Shown here one piece after another: positions 11,430 to 21,613 of a DNA stretch of 64,000 bases (position 1 is its first letter; each line of letters opens with the position of its first letter). A program made the position numbers and the translations under genes. The notes beneath the pieces are model-generated. The model was not told the DNA's origin. It did not search any database and saw nothing but the letters and a program-made list of their open reading frames with translations. Location: contig NC_089434.1 in NCBI RefSeq assembly GCF_026210795.1, positions 4,712,001 through 4,776,000 on the forward strand, given 5' to 3'. Origin of the DNA: Rhizophagus irregularis (taxonomy: Eukaryota > Glomeromycota > Glomeromycetes > Glomerales > Glomeraceae).

Positions 11430-12866
11430 ATGGTTCAACTTTACGCAGATGTTCTTTTAATGATTATGCTCGAATTACAAGATGATATTTCATCTTTACA
11501 TTCTTGCGTCCTTGTTAACAAATCCTGGTCTCGGATCGCCGTATTTTTCCTATGGAAATATATCTCTCGTATCAATGAAATTACCTATAGTCGTGACAGG
11601 GATTCACGTGTAAAGTTATATAAAGTAATAGCCAATTTTTTACCGATCGAATCAGAAAACCTTTTGATTAATAATAATATTATATTGCCTTCATATAAAT
11701 TACCAAGAAAGCCAACATTTGAATATATGAATTATTTTACTCAAATCACACCATATTGGATTAGAGATATGGTGCAACTTTTTATTAAAGAAGATTCCAC
11801 TCATAAAAAAAATTTATTAGAAACCCAAATTTACAATTTAATTTTTGTAAATTGTAAAAACATAAACCATTTTCATTTAAATACTGATATAGAATTCTAC
11901 AAATTTCCAAGTGTGGGGTCATTTTTTTTAAATTTACAATCTCTTTTAATTAATTTTGATAATAATAATATGGTAACTTCAAAAACATTATTTGAACTTG
12001 CCACTATTTGCCAAAATATAAAAACTTTAGAGGTATTTTATTGCAATGAGGATTCTAAAGGTTTAGCTTTATTTATTGAAATGCAGCATAATCTGCGGTC
12101 CTTATTTTTAAATTTTATTGACAATAAAAACAAATACCCACTATTAAGTAATGTGGTGAAGGAAAAGGCTGCCACGTTAAAAACATTAATGACAACACCG
12201 CTTATCGATCCCGGTTCATTTTTAAGTTTAATAAATCTACAACATTTGGAGCTTATTAATCATGATGGAGATGAACCCTATAACTGTTATAAGAATGTAG
12301 ACTGGAAACAATGGGAAGATTGTTTAGACAAAGCTTCTTTTCCAAACCTTCGAATCTTTGAAGCTACACTTATACCAAGTAGTATTGAATGCTTAATAAT
12401 TGAAAAATCAGATAAGAGCATTATTGAAATCGATATATGTTATTCAAGAGAATTTCAAGATTATCGGGCAAAAAATTTAAATTTAATTATTATAATATCA
12501 AAATATTGTCCAAATTTAAGAAGTTTAAATTTGGATATTGACCCCGGAAATCTTTGTGAAATCAATAGGATCTTTTCTAATTGCACAGTTTTAGAAAAAT
12601 TATCCTTTAATATAAATGTTTCAACACTTTCCGACGATGGAGACTACTTATTAGAAATAATAAGTAATAAGTCTCCTTTATCCTTACGAGAATTCTCTGG
12701 GGATGATTGGAATTTCTCAAAAGATGGTTTAGAAGCATTTTTTAATTGTTGGAAATGTAAAAAAAGGAATCCTATTAAATTTACTCATCGTTATATGGAT
12801 TTATGGCATGATGATCAAAAAAATGTGGTGTCAAAATATATGAAAGAAGGTGTAATTAAATTATAA
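11430..12866 (+). CDS. F-box/LRR-like protein, 478 aa
   Basis: The N-terminus (residues about 1-45: YADVLLMIMLELQDD, SLHSCVLVNKSWSRIA, FLWKYI) fits a degenerate fungal F-box, the motif that binds Skp1 in SCF ubiquitin ligases. The remainder has leucine-rich, LRR-like spacing (FLNLQSLLINF, ICQNIKTLEVFY, CPNLRSLNLDI, NCTVLEKLSFNI), the usual substrate-recognition part. There is no membrane segment or signal peptide, so a nucleo-cytosolic location is likely. It is a single intronless frame ending in TAA. The start is supported because the same ATG and following 28 codons occur in three copies at 36.7-37.7 kb. F-box genes are greatly expanded and fast-evolving in arbuscular mycorrhizal fungi. The substrate cannot be predicted. 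Confidence 0.85.
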   Translation: MVQLYADVLLMIMLELQDDISSLHSCVLVNKSWSRIAVFFLWKYISRINEITYSRDRDSRVKLYKVIANFLPIESENLLINNNIILPSYKLPRKPTFEYMNYFTQITPYWIRDMVQLFIKEDSTHKKNLLETQIYNLIFVNCKNINHFHLNTDIEFYKFPSVGSFFLNLQSLLINFDNNNMVTSKTLFELATICQNIKTLEVFYCNEDSKGLALFIEMQHNLRSLFLNFIDNKNKYPLLSNVVKEKAATLKTLMTTPLIDPGSFLSLINLQHLELINHDGDEPYNCYKNVDWKQWEDCLDKASFPNLRIFEATLIPSSIECLIIEKSDKSIIEIDICYSREFQDYRAKNLNLIIIISKYCPNLRSLNLDIDPGNLCEINRIFSNCTVLEKLSFNINVSTLSDDGDYLLEIISNKSPLSLREFSGDDWNFSKDGLEAFFNCWKCKKRNPIKFTHRYMDLWHDDQKNVVSKYMKEGVIKL

Positions 12867-14319
12867 AATTTTATTTTTCTTTTCTTTTTTTATAATATAT
12901 TAATTTTCTTAAAGTATAAAATTATTTTTAATTATATAATTATTTTTTTTATTTAAATTTTCATATTAATAAATACAAAATTAAGTTTATAATAAATGAT
13001 AAGCATAACAATGATGATAAGCACATAAATGGATGTCTACTGATTAATTTACACAGGTATATTACAATCCGGTAGTTTTTTATACTTAAGATCTTGAAAC
13101 TGGGGACATTTTCCCAGTAAAAAATTCTAAATTTTTAAACTTGATAATTTTTGTTATAATTTTTTTTTTTTAATAATAAAATTTTAATACAGGATTTGAT
13201 TTAGAATTAATTTCCTTTAAAAACGTTAATCTTTATTTTTTCCACATTTCGATTAAATTAATCCCGTCCCTATTTAGAAATTTCGCAGCTGACAATTATA
13301 TTCTCCCTTTAATTGATTCTTCAAATGTATTTTTAAATACATTTATATCACAGTATATTGATATATGCGAATGCGACAGACACATTTTATTAAATTAAAG
13401 ATGTTGCCAAGTATTCAATTCCTGACATTTTTATCAATTTTTAATTTTTTATTGGAAACAAAAGCGTTTCAGAGTTAATTTTCTAAAATACAATTAGGTG
13501 CTTATATATGAGTCCTTCATCAATAAACGAATGATAAGATTTATCCAGAAAATTGGATAATCATTTTGTCCAATAACTATTAAGAAACAATAATTTAAAA
13601 TTTAATTTTTATCGATCTGATCGATAATAAATGACATGACTATTTTGTATGAAATAAATCTTATTCAATTGAATGTTGGAATTAAAGCATAATCTTGACG
13701 TAAAATAATATTACCTTTTTCGCGTTTTAACAGTCGATGGAAAGCGAATAGACGAATAAATAAGTAGCAAAAAATTTTACAATGAATTTTCAAAATCTTT
13801 AGTAGGTTAATTAATTTTGCTTGTTTCTAACAGTTTAAAAAAAAAGAATATTACACATTTAGAAACTCTGGCGTTTCAGAATTGGTCATTATGTCATTTT
13901 TTTGTTTTTTTTTTAATAATAAGTATTAATTAACCAACGATATGTATTTTAATGTGCATGAGTGCATATAGGTAAATCAGGATAAATTGAAAATTGACTT
14001 TGTAAATTGCAAGTCAATTGCCCAATAATATAATCACATGTGCCTTAGCTTACATAAATAAATCTATATATCATATAACTATTGTAGCGAAGGACTTTCT
14101 ACTACTTTTCTACTATTAGCGATTTGATTGTCAGATTACTTCCATCCACTTGCGTCGCCTCAGTTTCCTTATTTTTGATATGATGTATCACTAATAACAA
14201 AAATGCCTTTTTTTTTGTAACACTGATATTCTGATAATCTTTTTTAAAAAAAATTTAAAAAAAAATTTAAATCGTTGTATTCCACTTAATCTAGTTTCTT
14301 CTCTTTCAACCTCAATTTT
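12867..14319. other. Intergenic, no gene seen
   Basis: 3' flank of the F-box gene followed by AT-rich sequence. It should contain the 3' terminus of the minus-strand Helitron (a CTRR end with a preceding hairpin), but I could not locate it confidently. Confidence 0.45.
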
Positions 14320-15820
14320 TTATACGCTCAAGTCCGTTAAACTAAAGTGTTTGAAAAGAATATCATCAAGAGAAAGTATACGGAAAATTGCTACAAATGA
14401 CAAGTCAGCCGCAAATTCCTTCTTCCCAAGGTCTATTACTGTTATACTGTCAAATGAAACTAAAATACTGCAGGTAAAGAGGTGTACTCGGGCTTCCCTT
14501 TATATAGAATACCTGTTATTGTTTCCAATACCCTATTTATAACATTCCGCATAATAATATTTCAGCTCAATTCCTTTTGCAGTTTCGGAATCGGCCTTAG
14601 AAGTTTCAGATCCACCCGTATGTACCGCATGAATCTTAGCAACGGGTTGGTTTAATAATCGAAGTTTATTCAAATTTATTTTATCCACTTCTTCCCATGT
14701 TGCTAGAACATTTGATGGCATCTGAAGAAGTTTTTATATCTGATTCAGAAATATTTTCTGGATTCGCGTCATTAATAATTCCCAGTCGGATCATGTAGAC
14801 TTTCATCACGTAAGTGATATGATAGATTTCTGAATTGTTGTTGTTTATCCGAGTAACCTGTTTGTCTTTGCATAGCCTCAAGTTTATAAATTTCTTGAAA
14901 TTGACTATAGGCACTACGACCTCAGATAAATGATCTGATTTTCGAGAGTCCTGAGAATACATGAGAACACCACATATCGGAGGAAGCTGCCCAAAGTCAC
15001 CAACAAGAATTATGGATTGGCAACCAAAGGAATATTGTAGTGATCGGGAAATGCTTGCCGCAGTCGTAAAGCAAGAAACGGCGTCCTATCATACTTCATC
15101 GATTATAAAATATATATATTTTAGTTTTCTTTGGAGTTTCTTCAAAAAATTCACCTTCAAGTTCAACGTTTACCCCGCATATTGGAACAGAAAGTGATGA
15201 ATGTATAGTGCTGCCTTCGATGTTAAAAGCCGCAACACCTGTTGGAGCAACTACCATATTGTTCTCATGTAAGTTATGTTCCTTTGCGATCTCATGTAAC
15301 CTTCCTCGAAAGCATTAATAAGGTAAAATTTACCGGTTCCAGCAGTACCCATGATAATAATTCGTAAAGGTTCTATGGATTGATTTGTTATTTTGCCAAT
15401 ACAATGTGATTCTACACTTTCACGTATTAACCTTTGTTTCACATTTAGAGTTCTAATGTCGATACTAGCTGAATTATTTCCAACTTGAGTTACCAATTGC
15501 TTGCTGGATGAAGCTTTCTGCCTCTTCAATTTCAGGATATCGTAGCAAACTTTCGTCAACGTAGCTATTACTAGAGCTTGGAACGGCGGCTAAGATATCT
15601 ATCATATGATTATTAGAAAAAGTACAACCTTTCAGGAATTTGAAGTAAAGTCGTGATTTCTATCAATATCACGGGCACTAAAGTCATCTAAGCTACGCGT
15701 CTGTCTATTTGACATCATTTCAGCCAATAACATCCAGTCAGTTCGAAGTTCATACGTTTCCTGTGGTGTGTCGTCTTCTTCATCAGAATCGTTGATACCA
15801 TCAACTTCTATATCATCCAC
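14320..15820 (-). pseudogene. Helitron PIF1-like helicase region, broken
   Basis: After a linker (RTDWMLLAEMM, RDIDRNHDFTSNS) the Walker A segment reads RIIIMGTAGTGKFYL at about 15340. The normal motif is GxxGxGK followed by Ser or Thr; here that residue is Phe, which should abolish nucleotide binding. Further on, about 15000 holds the GDFGQLPPI-like DEAD/motif II neighbourhood in a shifted frame. At 14680 is LNQPVAKIHAVHTGGSETSK. The last block, about 14410-14320, reads IDLGKKEFAADLSFVAI and LSLDDILFKHF, matching the C-terminal helicase motifs. Several stops and frame changes separate these blocks. Apparent plus-strand frames here are antisense shadows. Confidence 0.8.
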
Positions 15821-16020
15821 AGCAGGTTCATTAGGATCATCATTAATTTCTACAAGATGTTAATTATATAAAATATAAATCAATCATGAAAGAGTGTGAT
15901 TCTCTGTGAGGCTAAGTAGGTCTCTATAACGAACATGTAAGAGGACTTTTATACGACAAAATTCCAGGACCATTTCGAATGGGAGATGGAGTTGCCTTTT
16001 ACTAATTTATATTGCTGATC

Positions 16021-18035
16021 CTATTTGAACAATGAAAGTTCCTCAAGTTCGGCAGGTCTATTACAATATCTTTGTAGAGGTGAGGGATCTGTTTTCATAA
16101 TTCCATTGTTCTCATTATTTGGATCATTTTCATTACTATCACGAAGCTGTCGATTCGCTTCTTCGTTAAGTTTTAGACTAACAAAATTTCGGCTACTATG
16201 ATAGAGCGGTAATTGAAGAAGATGACAAGTTTCTTGCACCGAAAAATCACGTTCTCCGACTGTGCGAATGAGCAACTATTGGAATGCTTTAACAGCTGGA
16301 TCATTGGGTTATCATTACGAAGAGCTTTGTCCAACACTTCTGAGAAGGCTAAGGACCCTAAGGACCGTCGTTTTGCTTTACTAGCATACTTCAAAACATA
16401 CTGTAAAGCAGCATGCGTGGTAAGGATGGGCTTCAAATCAACATTTGCCCTTCATCCCTGTAATTGAATGCGATCATGTGGATTTATAAGTGGATCATTT
16501 CTGGCAGTTTTTAGTTCTAGGTGATCATTATTATCGATCAATTCAGCGTAGTCATGCATATCATCATTAAGGTCTTAGAGCGTTTTTGGAATGGGTGGTG
16601 ATCAGGAGGAGGTGCGGGATTGATTGTTGTAACTAAAGAATCCAAGCAATGTACTACTTTTTCCATTATTTCATCATTATTTTTCATCTTTTCCTAATCA
16701 ATTTCTGGTGCTCCTTTGTGATGTTGCCACTCAAACCTTCACCATACCGTAATACTTTGTCTGCTATGAGTATCGTCTTGCATTAAATCCAATATTTCGG
16801 CTACTGCCCTTCCTCTAAATTTTGTCGAACAAATACGCGACCTTCTGATAATGTTCTCCGTCTCATTAATGAATTTAGGGCAAAGTAACGCCACCGTCGA
16901 TGACGAGCAAATCGACCATCATTATAGACTAAAAGATGTTTAAAGTATTCCGTCGGTTTTATTTCTTTCATTAAGGTCCGTGACTCTCCAAGGATAAAAT
17001 GTAGGAAATGCTCTTGCTATATATCCACGAGTATGAAACTCATCAACCGGAGAAACTTCGTTATGCAGCCAATCAATTCTCTCATGATTATGTTGCGCTC
17101 AATTGAGAATTTCATTAATTGCCCTGTCTTCATTAAGTCCGGTGGGTAATGAAGGAACAAATGTTTGTGAGTTGAAAGAATTTTCCTCATGTCTTCATCG
17201 TCAGGTTCTTTTTCAGAACTATTAGTTCTATCATCCGAAGTTTTCCGCAATCGAACCATTTTCGGGAAAAGTTTGTAATATTTCATCATCAATATCGATA
17301 TCACGATAGAATTTATTATTTGCCTTCAGCCAATGAAGAGCTCGCATTACTTTTCCCCGACGAACATGAAAATCCCGAAAATTGGATCCACCTTCAGAAT
17401 GACGCCGATAGATCATGTAGAAGTCGTGCCGCGAACTCTTGCACATCTTGTGGAAAATTAATAGTATTTCACGATATGCATACTGTCCTCCAAGAAGGAT
17501 GTATACCGAAATGACAGGAATACTTGCGCGATCAGCATTTCTTCTACATCAGTTAAGTTTTAGAAAATAACAGTATTTAGTTATATATTTAGAATTTAGA
17601 AATATACTAATTAATACCTACCTGGATCCATATTGTTTTAGGATCATTCTCAAACATACATAAGGGAATCACCCATTGCACGTTTCACAGATTATTTTTG
17701 AGATTGTTCATTATGTTGCGAAATTGGCGCAGAAGCTTCCGATCAGCAGGCATATTTTTGACGCATACTTGACTTCTTTTGTGAAAGCCTTGCTGCAATT
17801 TGATTTGGAGTTTCTTTTGCTATAAGCGAATATTTCTTACGCGCAAGAGCGCGCCGAGCCTCTTCTTCAACTACCGAATGTGCTTCACGCTCCTCGTCGG
17901 TCTCTTCATTCACTTTGCGCTTCCTTTCTCACGTGCTAAGCGTTCCTCACGCTCCTCATTAGTCTCTTCATCAATTTTCCGTCTTCTCCTTTCCCGATAA
18001 TGTGCCAAATGAGCTTCTTCCATATCAATTAACAT
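16021..18035 (-). pseudogene. Helitron N-terminal and Rep region, broken
   Basis: From ATG at 18035 comes a charged Arg/Glu-rich head (ERRRRKIDEETNEEREERLA), then small-domain pieces near 17760 (IAARLSQKKS-like), then FRDFHVRRGKVMRALHWLKA at about 17380. FKHLLVYNDGRFARHRRWRY at about 16930 matches the Helitron_like_N domain. The segment ending HDRIQLQG, LKPILTTHAALQYVLKYASK (about 16430) and SVQETCHLLQLPLYHSSRNF (about 16240) is typical of the region before the helicase. At about 16720 the frame RFEWQHHKGAP is followed by EID where family members continue with the HUH (His-x-His) motif. The metal-binding pair therefore seems deleted, probably between two GAP-like words. Frames change several times. 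Confidence 0.75.
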
Positions 18036-18633
18036 ATTCTCTCTATTCTCTTTATTCTTGAGATGATTTGGAAAAGGAGTTATGCGTACACAATTATTGT
18101 ATATTCTCATTAAAGTGATCTTATCATATTGTAATCCGATGTAATACAAGGTTTTGGAAATGCTTACAATTTGGCTCGTGAATAAAGAAAAAAAAATTTG
18201 ATTAAGTCGCCAATTATAATTATACATATTATCGTTTTAATTAAGGGGCGTTCCTTTTCGACTATAGCTTTTTTCGGAAAAAACAATGCGAGTTACATAT
18301 AGATTTTACTATTTTAATGCACGTTGCAAATATATTGTTGTTCATTAGGAGACGTTCTTTTTCCTTATAACGTGTATTTTATGTTACATAATTTATCATC
18401 CGCGTCACATTTAAAACAAATTAAAAAATAATATTTGTATTAACCGGTTTTAATATTCCATAATTAAAAGTTAATTTTGTCCGAAGCTTTAGGACATTTA
18501 CGGTTAGACTCTCTTCATGCCTGTCCACACGCGTAATCCACCAATCATTTCTATTGTCGTGCCAACACGTTTTACTCCTTTTTAGTATCCGCTCCTACCT
18601 TCGCCGTGTTACACTCCGTGTACGTTCTGCAAT

Positions 18634-18723
18634 GCAAAAATTATCTTTTTGACCCTGTACGACATCCTTTTTTACCCTCCTATATGTAATACAGTATATG
18701 CGGGTCAAAAAGGTAATTTTTGC
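18634..18723. repeat. 90-bp inverted repeat (foldback/MITE-like)
   Basis: The 22-bp arms 18634-18655 and 18702-18723 are inverted copies with one mismatch (left arm GCAAAAATTATCTTTTTGAC). The 46-base centre carries ATACAGTATAT. It lies about 400 bp upstream of the second F-box gene. Confidence 0.75.
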
Positions 18724-19119
18724 TATACTACCTATATCCCTTAAATATTACTCTTATTATCTTGACATACGTTTATAATTTCTAATTCTTTTATTTAATA
18801 ATTTCAAAACTCCACATTACATGAATTCATACAAGAAAAAATCTTATTTTATTTGATGAAATAGAAATTGAATAAATAACGCGACGAACTTTAACGGTTT
18901 TCCGTTTTTCTAGTGTATATTTCTTTAGGGGGATCCGTCCAAAATCCCGAATGCCGAAATCAAAAATAGCATCACGTGATATAAAGGTCAAAAAAAGATT
19001 TTGTCACACTACAATCCGGAAAAACTCCATATATTTATCACACAGAAAGTCGATGAACGAATAATTTTTTCTCCTTATATTTTTTAAACCAACTTCTGCC
19101 CTGATATAGCAAAAAAAAA

Positions 19120-20832
19120 ATGGCATATAAACTTCCAGCGGATTGTTTAAATGAAATTTTTGAAAATTTGGAGCAAAATAAACCCGCTTTACATTCGTGT
19201 TTATTAGTTAATCGCCTTTGGTGTAGAACTTCCGTTAGAATTTTATGGAGGAATGTTTTGAACTTTAATAGTTCTGATATTTCTCGTCAATCCAAAGTGG
19301 AATCATCAATCCTTCACATGTTAATTGCATGTCTTCCTAATAAATCAAAAAAACTCTTATCTGAAAATAGAATTGTTTCATTTTCCACATTCACACCACC
19401 ACTATTTAACTATGCAGCATATTGCAAAGTCTTGCCAATTTGTAGAATTATTAAAATAGTTGAAAATGTTTATATTAATCAATTTGGAAAATTACTAGTA
19501 CTAGATAAAATTTTCCAAATGTTTACAAGCCAAATTTCATCTTTAAAAAAATTGATTTATCCTTATTATAATAAAAAATATCAAGATAAATATGAAATCA
19601 AATTTTCTCTTGCTGAGTTCCCCGGGGCAAGAGAACTTTCAGAATTATGCTGCGGTTCAGATATTTCTCCTAATTTTTTCCGTTTTCCTCTCACTGAGTT
19701 CCCTGGGGCAAGAAAACTTTCAGAATTACGCTGCGGTTCAAATATTCCCTCTGAATTTTTTCAACAACTTTCACAAATAAGTCATAATTTACGAACAATT
19801 TTTATAGATTTTAATGGTCTAAAAGGCCTAGAAGGATTAGAAGAATTAATTTCTAAACAGAAAAATTTAAAAAATTTAGCTATGTCAACTTTTGACGTGA
19901 GTTGGGAAAATGTTGTACCCGCCTTAAAAAGTCAATCTAATACAATAACAAAATTACATCTTTATAGTAATAATATTTGTTTACCATTATCATTTGTTAG
20001 TTTTTTCATAAATTTACAAGAAGTTATTTTTTCATTTCCACCCGATGATGGTGTTGATAATGACTTTATTGAGAATTTTGTTAAGATAGAAGCCTCTCAT
20101 TTTCCCAGATTACAAGTATTAAAAATACCTTTTCAGCGTCCAAAACCTGAGAGTTTAATAAAATTCTTAAAAAATAATGGGAAAACCCTTAAAAAGCTTT
20201 TTATATGTGAACTTGAGAGTGCAGCAATTTCATCTATTGCTAATTTTTGTCTAAATCTTCAAAGTCTTTTTGTAATTTTTAAAAGTAATGAATTACATTT
20301 ATTACAAGCAATATTTATTAGATGTCAATACTTGGAAAGCATTAAAATTTGGTGTGGGGTAGAATATTTAAACGAAACAGAAGTATTAGAAATTGTTGCA
20401 AATCATTCACCAAATAGTTTTCATGAATTAAAAATATATAATGCTGATTCAGATTCAAATTTTGCATCTCCGGGAGATATTGAATTTGTATCTCCGGAAG
20501 AATTAGAATATGCATCTCCAGGACATTTTGAAATTGTATCTCCAGAAGATTTAGAATCGGAAGATTTAGAATTTGTATCTCCGGAAGATTTAGAATCTTC
20601 GAAATATTTAAAATTTGTATCTCCGAAAGATTTAGAATCATTTTTCATAAGCTGGGAAAATAGAGTACCAAAAAAATTACTTTCTTTAATAATCCTTAAG
20701 AAAGATGAAAATAAATTATTAGATGAAGAAAGTATGAAAATAGCTAAAAAATATGAAAATTTAGGTGTTATTAAATTTTGGACTAAATTGTACGATGACG
20801 ACGAAGTAGAAGAAGTATTTGAATATTTTTAA
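19120..20832 (+). CDS. F-box/LRR-like protein with internal repeats, 570 aa
   Basis: Residues 1-45 (KLPADCLNEIFENLE, ALHSCLLVNRLWCRTSVRIL) are a clear F-box: a Skp1-binding subunit of a predicted SCF ubiquitin ligase. LRR-like repeats follow (ISHNLRTIFIDF, KQKNLKNLAMST, FINLQEVIFSF, FCLNLQSLFVIF, RCQYLESIKIW). Two features are odd. Residues 163-189 and 190-216 are a 27-residue direct duplication (EFPGARELSELCCGS against EFPGARKLSELRCGS) from an 81-base DNA duplication. Residues about 449-508 are an acidic tandem repeat of FVSPEDLE-type units inserted in the C-terminal part. The frame is intact and intronless, starting after an A-run at ATG 19120. Minus-strand frames over the repeat are shadows. 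Substrate unknown. Confidence 0.85.
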   Translation: MAYKLPADCLNEIFENLEQNKPALHSCLLVNRLWCRTSVRILWRNVLNFNSSDISRQSKVESSILHMLIACLPNKSKKLLSENRIVSFSTFTPPLFNYAAYCKVLPICRIIKIVENVYINQFGKLLVLDKIFQMFTSQISSLKKLIYPYYNKKYQDKYEIKFSLAEFPGARELSELCCGSDISPNFFRFPLTEFPGARKLSELRCGSNIPSEFFQQLSQISHNLRTIFIDFNGLKGLEGLEELISKQKNLKNLAMSTFDVSWENVVPALKSQSNTITKLHLYSNNICLPLSFVSFFINLQEVIFSFPPDDGVDNDFIENFVKIEASHFPRLQVLKIPFQRPKPESLIKFLKNNGKTLKKLFICELESAAISSIANFCLNLQSLFVIFKSNELHLLQAIFIRCQYLESIKIWCGVEYLNETEVLEIVANHSPNSFHELKIYNADSDSNFASPGDIEFVSPEELEYASPGHFEIVSPEDLESEDLEFVSPEDLESSKYLKFVSPKDLESFFISWENRVPKKLLSLIILKKDENKLLDEESMKIAKKYENLGVIKFWTKLYDDDEVEEVFEYF

Positions 20833-20962
20833 AATATTTATTACGTTTGTCTCTGTTATAGAATACGAGAGTAACTAACAAGATTGGATTTTTAAAATTA
20901 GGATTTGAAGGAGGCTCTTTTAGAGAAATAAGGATATGGTTTTTTCAAATTAGTATTGAATG

Positions 20963-21036
20963 AATCTTTATTTTATATTTTATAATACAATATGCTAATA
21001 TCTTTATTTTATATTTTATCATACAATATGTTATTA
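20963..21036. repeat. Two copies of a 36-bp unit
   Basis: TCTTTATTTTATATTTTATM followed by ATACAATATG occurs twice in direct repetition in the 3' flank of the F-box gene. Confidence 0.7.
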
Positions 21037-21441
21037 TTATATAAGCAATTTATTTTATAATAAATATTTTTTCGATAATTCGATCTGTATTTAAGTTGAA
21101 CTTTTAATTTTTAACACAGTCTCAAATCTGAATGATCAAGCGAGCCCTTTTGGGTGTGAAATTCATTGGGTAAATCTAATTGATAAATTATAGTTCACCT
21201 GTGGTCAACAGTTGGTGAAATGGTGAAAGAGAAATTAACAATATTTTTTGTTCTTTACTAACTGCTTTAATCAACACTTGGTTAATTTCTAGACAGCGTT
21301 CACTCGGTTTTTACACAAAAAAAAAAAATTGCTACTATTAAAAATAACATTATTTTAGGTAGTAATGATTCTTTCCTGTAGTAACTTTTTGTTTTTTTGG
21401 CTACTTTTTGTTAGGAAGAAGAAAATTCGATTCTTATTATC

Positions 21442-21613
21442 ATGCCAAACACGAAATTTAGCAAGTACCGAGGTACACAACTACAAAATATTAAGGATCA
21501 ATATATAAAACCAGAATGGTGATATCATCATCACCAAAGAATTAAAGGAAATATTATTTAAAGATCCATTTCCTTATCATATTAGGAGTATCAATCTTCA
21601 TTTGCTACAATAA
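21442..21613 (+). pseudogene. Coding-like scrap, unrecognised
   Basis: One frame starts at ATG 21442 (MPNTKFSKYRGTQLQNIKD, stop after KPEW). An overlapping frame continues with DIIITKELKEILFKDPFPYH and ends at TAA 21613. Composition is protein-like, and the switch could be a frameshift or a GTGATA splice donor. I recognise no family. Confidence 0.25.

Larger units (their letters stand above)
14320..18035 (-). mobile_element. Decayed Helitron (Rep-helicase transposon)
   Basis: The minus strand encodes, in order, a charged N-terminal region, a Helitron-like Rep domain and a PIF1-type helicase: the RepHel layout found only in Helitrons, which move by rolling-circle replication. The coding path crosses several frameshifts and stops. 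The element is sandwiched between the two F-box genes, each read toward the right. Ends were not determined: Helitrons lack inverted repeats and target duplications, so only the coding span is given. Confidence 0.8.

Noticed and set aside
14961-17514. Plus-strand frames of 64-84 codons across the Helitron
   Set aside because: They run antisense to recognisable minus-strand Rep and helicase motifs.
20342-20648. Minus-strand frames of 75 and 99 codons
   Set aside because: Antisense shadows of the acidic repeat of the plus-strand F-box-like gene.
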